Assembly: GCA_028693695.1 (NCBI GenBank)
Contig: JAQUUV010000010.1
Span: 1,703 to 25,591, forward strand
From: Syntrophomonas sp.
GTDB taxonomy: Bacteria > Bacillota > Syntrophomonadia > Syntrophomonadales > Syntrophomonadaceae
Direction of reading: 5' to 3'
Length of the DNA: 23,889 nucleotides
In this document: positions 20,610 through 23,889 of the stretch, piece after piece
Layout of the letters: the number at the start of each line of letters is the position of its first letter
How positions within the stretch are numbered: position 1 is the first letter of the stretch
Made by a program: the position numbers and the translations under genes
The notes under the pieces: model-generated
Told to the model about the DNA's origin: nothing
The model's input: only the letters and a program-made list of their open reading frames with translations
The model's database searches: none

Positions 20610-22664
20610 ATGGGAGTTTCGATAAATTGGTTGAAAGACTATGTGAATTTTACCTGGACCCCGGAAGAAGTGGCACATCGCCTGACGATGGCTGGGATTG
20701 CCATTGATGGAGTAGAGAAGAGTGCAGATGATAGTCTTTTAGAGCTGGATCTAACCCCCAACCGGGGCGATTGCCTGGGAGTAATAAATCTGGCCCGTGA
20801 GATTGCTGCTTTAAATGGTACTGGGATTTCTATACCCAAAATAGAGATGCAGGAAAACCAGGAAGACATCCATGACTATATCTCGGTTGAAATCGCTGAT
20901 CCTGACCTGTGTCCACGCTATACAGCTCGTATGATAAAAAATATTACGGTCAAACCATCACCTGAGTGGATGCAGAACAAGTTGCTTAGCTGCGGCATAA
21001 ACCCCATTAATAACATCGTAGATGTCACTAATTTTGTGATGATGGAAACCAACCAGCCCCTGCATGCCTTTGACTACGACCTGCTGGGAGAAGCTAAAAA
21101 GATTGTGGTACGCAGAGCCCAAGCAGGCGAAAAAATAACCACTTTAGATGATGTGGAACGTGAATTGGAAGCTGATATGCTGCTCATCACCGACAATGGC
21201 AGGCCGGTTGCCATAGCGGGTACCATGGGTGGGCAAAATACGGAAATTACGGATCAAACCGTTAATGTTCTATTAGAATCCGCTTGCTTTAAGAATACCA
21301 GCATCCGCAAGACTTCGAAGAAATTGGCATTAAGGAGCGATTCTTCTATACGTTTTGAGAAGGGTTCAGATATTAATGGACTTATCTATGCTGTCAATCG
21401 AGCGGCAGCTTTGATGCAAGAACTGGGTGAAGGAGAAGTGGTGGCAGGAATATGTGACTCTTATCCAGATCCGAAACCTTTGGCGCAAGTAGTTTTACGG
21501 CCGGAGCGGGTTAACTATCTTCTGGGTACAAGCATCGATGCTGCTCAAATCACAGATTACATTGAGAAGCTGAAATTCGAATGGCATGAAGAGGAGGGTA
21601 ATCTTCTGGTAACGATTCCTTCCTACCGGCCGGATATTGAAATGGAAGTAGACCTGATTGAGGAAGTTGCACGCCTGCACGGCTATGAGCAGATACCTGC
21701 TACCTTACCCTGTGGGGATACTACCCAGGGGGGGCTTACTGAGTACCAAAAATTTAAAGATCGTCTAAAACAGCTTATGACCGGCACCTGCTATGAGATT
21801 ATCAACTATAGCTTTATCACCCCGCGCTATTTTGATATGCTCTTGCTTCCCGGGGAAAGCAGTTTGCGAGATATAGTCAGAGTTGCCAACCCTTTATCTG
21901 AAGAACAGAGCGTCATGCGTACCCTCCTCTTGCCCGGTATTTTGGACACGGTGGGCCGCAACCTGGCCCGGAAAAACAGCAACCTGGCATTCTTTGAAAT
22001 GGGATCAGTATTCTATCCTCAAGGAGAAGGGCTGCCGATTGAAGTGCTAAAACTGGGAGCGGTTGTAGCCGGTAAGCTAGAAATGAATTGGCTGAAGCAA
22101 GAAATAGATATGGATTTCTATTACCTCAAAGGGGTATTGGAAAACCTAATGCGATCGCTGGGCATTAATCAGCTAACGTGGATGGAAGCTAATGATTCGT
22201 GTTATCATCCGGGTCGGTCTGCAGTTGTTATGAGCAGCGGCAAAGTCCTGGGGGTAATTGGAGAGATACATCCTTTGGTCAGGCAGAATTTTGATATAAA
22301 ACCTCGTGCCTGCGCGTTTGAGTTGGACGTTGATACCTTATTCGAATTATCCCATCAGAGGGTAATGATGGAACAGATTACCCGCTATCCAGCAGTAGAA
22401 AGAGATCTAGCTATTGTCGTAGATGAACAGGTAAAGGCTTTTGAGGCCATAGAGATCATCCGAGAATGGGGCGGAGACCTGTTGCAAAACACGGTGATAT
22501 TTGATATCTATTCAGGGGAACAGGTTCCAGCCGGATGTAAGAGCATAGCATTTAGGTTAACATTTCAATCCAATGAGAGAACCCTCACCGAAAATGAGGT
22601 CAACAGTCGTATGGACAAAATCCGAGATGGCTTAAAGGCTACAATCAAGGCCAGTCTCAGGTAA
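20610..22664 (+). CDS. pheT: phenylalanyl-tRNA synthetase beta subunit, lacking the N-terminal tRNA-binding OB domain
   Basis: Partner of PheS. ATG 20610 with AGGAGGTGA upstream; 684 residues against about 800 in most bacteria. After the N-terminal strand (GVSINWLKDYV...MAGIAIDGVE, residues 1-36) the sequence jumps within 8 residues to LELDLTPNRGDCLGV (44-58). In the usual protein an EMAP/Trbp111-like OB domain of roughly 110 residues lies between these two elements. The rest is complete: the B3/B4 editing region (GINPINNIVDVTNFVMMETN, HAFDYD), the B5 domain (VDLIEEVARLHGYEQIP), the pseudo-catalytic part, and the C-terminal ferredoxin-fold anticodon-binding domain (TRYPAVERDLAIVVDE, ending SRMDKIRDGLKA). 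No frameshift signs are seen. Confidence 0.96.
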   Translation: MGVSINWLKDYVNFTWTPEEVAHRLTMAGIAIDGVEKSADDSLLELDLTPNRGDCLGVINLAREIAALNGTGISIPKIEMQENQEDIHDYISVEIADPDLCPRYTARMIKNITVKPSPEWMQNKLLSCGINPINNIVDVTNFVMMETNQPLHAFDYDLLGEAKKIVVRRAQAGEKITTLDDVERELEADMLLITDNGRPVAIAGTMGGQNTEITDQTVNVLLESACFKNTSIRKTSKKLALRSDSSIRFEKGSDINGLIYAVNRAAALMQELGEGEVVAGICDSYPDPKPLAQVVLRPERVNYLLGTSIDAAQITDYIEKLKFEWHEEEGNLLVTIPSYRPDIEMEVDLIEEVARLHGYEQIPATLPCGDTTQGGLTEYQKFKDRLKQLMTGTCYEIINYSFITPRYFDMLLLPGESSLRDIVRVANPLSEEQSVMRTLLLPGILDTVGRNLARKNSNLAFFEMGSVFYPQGEGLPIEVLKLGAVVAGKLEMNWLKQEIDMDFYYLKGVLENLMRSLGINQLTWMEANDSCYHPGRSAVVMSSGKVLGVIGEIHPLVRQNFDIKPRACAFELDVDTLFELSHQRVMMEQITRYPAVERDLAIVVDEQVKAFEAIEIIREWGGDLLQNTVIFDIYSGEQVPAGCKSIAFRLTFQSNERTLTENEVNSRMDKIRDGLKATIKASLR

Positions 22665-22692
22665 CTGAATTATAGAGGGTTGAAAAATCGGG

Positions 22693-22729
22693 GCAGGCAA
22701 GGGGATAGTTCTCTTGTCTGCTTTCTTTA
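22693..22729 (+). terminator. rho-independent terminator after pheT
   Basis: GCAGGCAAG (22693-22701) pairs with CTTGTCTGC (22713-22721), one G-U pair, followed by TTTCTTTA. Confidence 0.75.
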
Positions 22730-22789
22730 TTGTAGAATCATGGCATAGTGAAATCTTGCTATTAAGCATACCTCTTTAGTCGCTGATTC

Positions 22790-22817
22790 TTGAGGAGCGA
22801 ATAGTATATAATAATAT
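22790..22817 (+). promoter_or_regulatory. candidate promoter of the TGS-domain gene
   Basis: TTGAGG (22790-22795), a 16-nt spacer and TAATAT (22812-22817), immediately before the palindromic repeat. If used, the repeat is the transcribed leader of the next gene. The interval 22730-22789 shows nothing else. Confidence 0.4.
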
Positions 22818-22819
22818 AA

Positions 22820-23024
22820 AGAGACTATCAAAAAATAAACTGGTCATTTACGCCGGTGTTTTTCACGCTATACTTCGTTATCAAAGCTTCCACCCTTCGG
22901 GTACTACTGGTGCACCCTTACGGGTGCTAATAATGTTGTCGTCCGGTATTACCGCGCTTTGACGCCTTGTCTAGCGCGAAAAATCTTCGGCGTATTATGC
23001 TCAGTTTATTCCTTGACAGTCTCT
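22820..23024. repeat. MITE-like imperfect palindrome, copy 2 (205 bp)
   Basis: Arms of about 68 nt are imperfect reverse complements: AGAGACTATCAAAAAATAAA at the left end against AGAGACTGTCAAGGAATAAA from the right end. Both continue inward to CTATACTTCGTTATCAAAG on the left and its counterpart on the right. Same family and absolute orientation as 1107-1269, but with a larger centre that contains small hairpins (ACCCTTCGGGT and GCACCC/GGGTGC). No coding frame. It lies between a candidate promoter and a gene start, as copy 1 does. Confidence 0.85.
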
Positions 23025-23048
23025 AATGAAAGAGGGGAGAAATATTTT

Positions 23049-23889
23049 ATGATTATTTCAAATGCTAATACTCCTACCATTGAGGTTAATATAAAAGGTG
23101 TAGGGTCTTATCAGGTTGCTCCTGGAATATTGCTGGGAGATTTATGCGCTTGCATTCAGGAAAAATGGCCGTACCCAATCGTGGCTGGAATTATTTCTAA
23201 CACCTTGCGGGATTTGCATTTTAGGCTGGAAAGTGATTGCGAAGTTGAATTGGTGGATATTTCTACCGAGATGGGCTTGAGGATTTACCGGCGGAGTGCG
23301 GCATTTTTACTAATCAAGGCCTGCCGGGATCTTTTTCCCCTACGAACCTTGATGATAAAGCATACTTTGTCTAATGGGCTGTTCTGCGAATTCCTGGATG
23401 AAGCCAGCACGGATGAAGAAATTCAACAGATTCAGGAGCGGATGCAGGAAATTGTAGGCCGTGATTTACCCATTCACAGATACCTTATAAATAGGGATGA
23501 AGCCTGCCGGATATTTGCCGGTCAAGGGCAGGGTGACAAGGTGAAACTCCTTGAGTACCGAGATAAGGTGAACGTTCACATATATGAACTGGATGGTTTT
23601 AAGGAATATTTTTATGGCTATATGGTTTATCGTACTGGCATGCTGGAAAAATTCAAGTTGCTTAATTACCCTCCCGGTATGGTTCTGCGAACTCCTGAAA
23701 AGGATGATATTGACCTTTTACAGCCGTACCATGAGCAGAAGAAGCTGACCACGATTCACCAGGAAGCCAAGGATTGGGCAGAGATGCTGCAAACTCCGCA
23801 TTTGGCCGCCTTAAATGAGATCATTGAGCGGGGCGATATTGATGATATTATCAGGGTAAATGAAGCCCTGCATGAAAAAAAGATTGCCT
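23049..23889 (+). CDS. TGS-domain nucleoside (uridine) kinase-like protein, N-terminal part only
   Basis: The first 280 residues are in the window and the frame runs off the edge. Residues 1-72 form a TGS domain (TIEVNIKGVGSYQVAPGILL). Then comes a ThrRS editing-domain-like region, MGLRIYRRSAAFLLIKACRDL, aligned with YRHSSSHIMAQAVKRLWP of the thrS product in this window. The HxxxH zinc/editing motif is degenerate here (R82-S-A-A-F86), so the original editing function is probably lost. In the known family, common in Clostridia and Thermotoga, this N-terminal half is fused to a P-loop uridine kinase domain, which would lie beyond the window. ATG 23049 has AGAGGGGAG about 9 nt upstream. Confidence 0.8.
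   Translation, partial: MIISNANTPTIEVNIKGVGSYQVAPGILLGDLCACIQEKWPYPIVAGIISNTLRDLHFRLESDCEVELVDISTEMGLRIYRRSAAFLLIKACRDLFPLRTLMIKHTLSNGLFCEFLDEASTDEEIQQIQERMQEIVGRDLPIHRYLINRDEACRIFAGQGQGDKVKLLEYRDKVNVHIYELDGFKEYFYGYMVYRTGMLEKFKLLNYPPGMVLRTPEKDDIDLLQPYHEQKKLTTIHQEAKDWAEMLQTPHLAALNEIIERGDIDDIIRVNEALHEKKIA

Overview
The window looks like a chromosomal segment of a low-to-moderate GC, endospore-forming Firmicute of the Clostridia (inference). The evidence is T-box leaders on aromatic and phenylalanyl genes, a YtxC-type sporulation protein beside thrS, a PdaB-type deacetylase, an L20-type leader ahead of infC-rpmI-rplT, a YqzL-like microprotein, strong AGGAGG ribosome binding sites and TTGNNN-17-TATAAT promoters. 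A Syntrophomonas-like organism is my best guess, but the sequence alone does not prove it.

Left part (1-4086, minus strand): shikimate pathway genes transcribed leftward as aroA (EPSP synthase, class II motifs), aroB (3-dehydroquinate synthase), then a roughly 630-nt leader and aroF (DAHP synthase, cut by the window edge). The leader holds one complete T-box with a probable Phe (TTC) specifier and a second, partial T-box that lacks stem I. That second unit is interrupted by a 163-bp imperfect palindrome, and a related 205-bp copy sits at 22820-23024.

Middle part (4321-13640): a NitT/TauT-type ABC transporter (lipoprotein, permease, ATPase) converges on an EamA permease. Next come two hypothetical genes flanking a divergent promoter region with a perfect inverted repeat, an MBL-fold hydrolase and a 26-residue microprotein. 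They are followed by two membrane-anchored polysaccharide deacetylases on the minus strand, a lipoprotein, tRNA-Val(GAC), and three further small ORFs, one with a zinc-ribbon-like Cys/His pattern and one hydrophobic. This is the accessory-looking stretch.

Right part (13743-23889, plus strand): a conserved translation neighbourhood: ytxC, thrS, L20 leader, infC (non-AUG start), rpmI, rplT, a SpoU-family rRNA methyltransferase, yqzL-like, Phe T-box, pheS, pheT. The window ends inside a TGS-domain protein whose N-terminal half resembles ThrRS but has lost the HxxxH editing motif. PheT is short: the usual tRNA-binding OB (EMAP-like) insertion is absent.

Functionally, aroF and pheST both appear to respond to uncharged tRNA-Phe, so aromatic synthesis entry and tRNA-Phe charging share one signal. 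The most notable items are the tandem/partial T-box with the palindrome inserted, the two-copy palindromic element itself, the OB-less PheT, and several overlooked microproteins.
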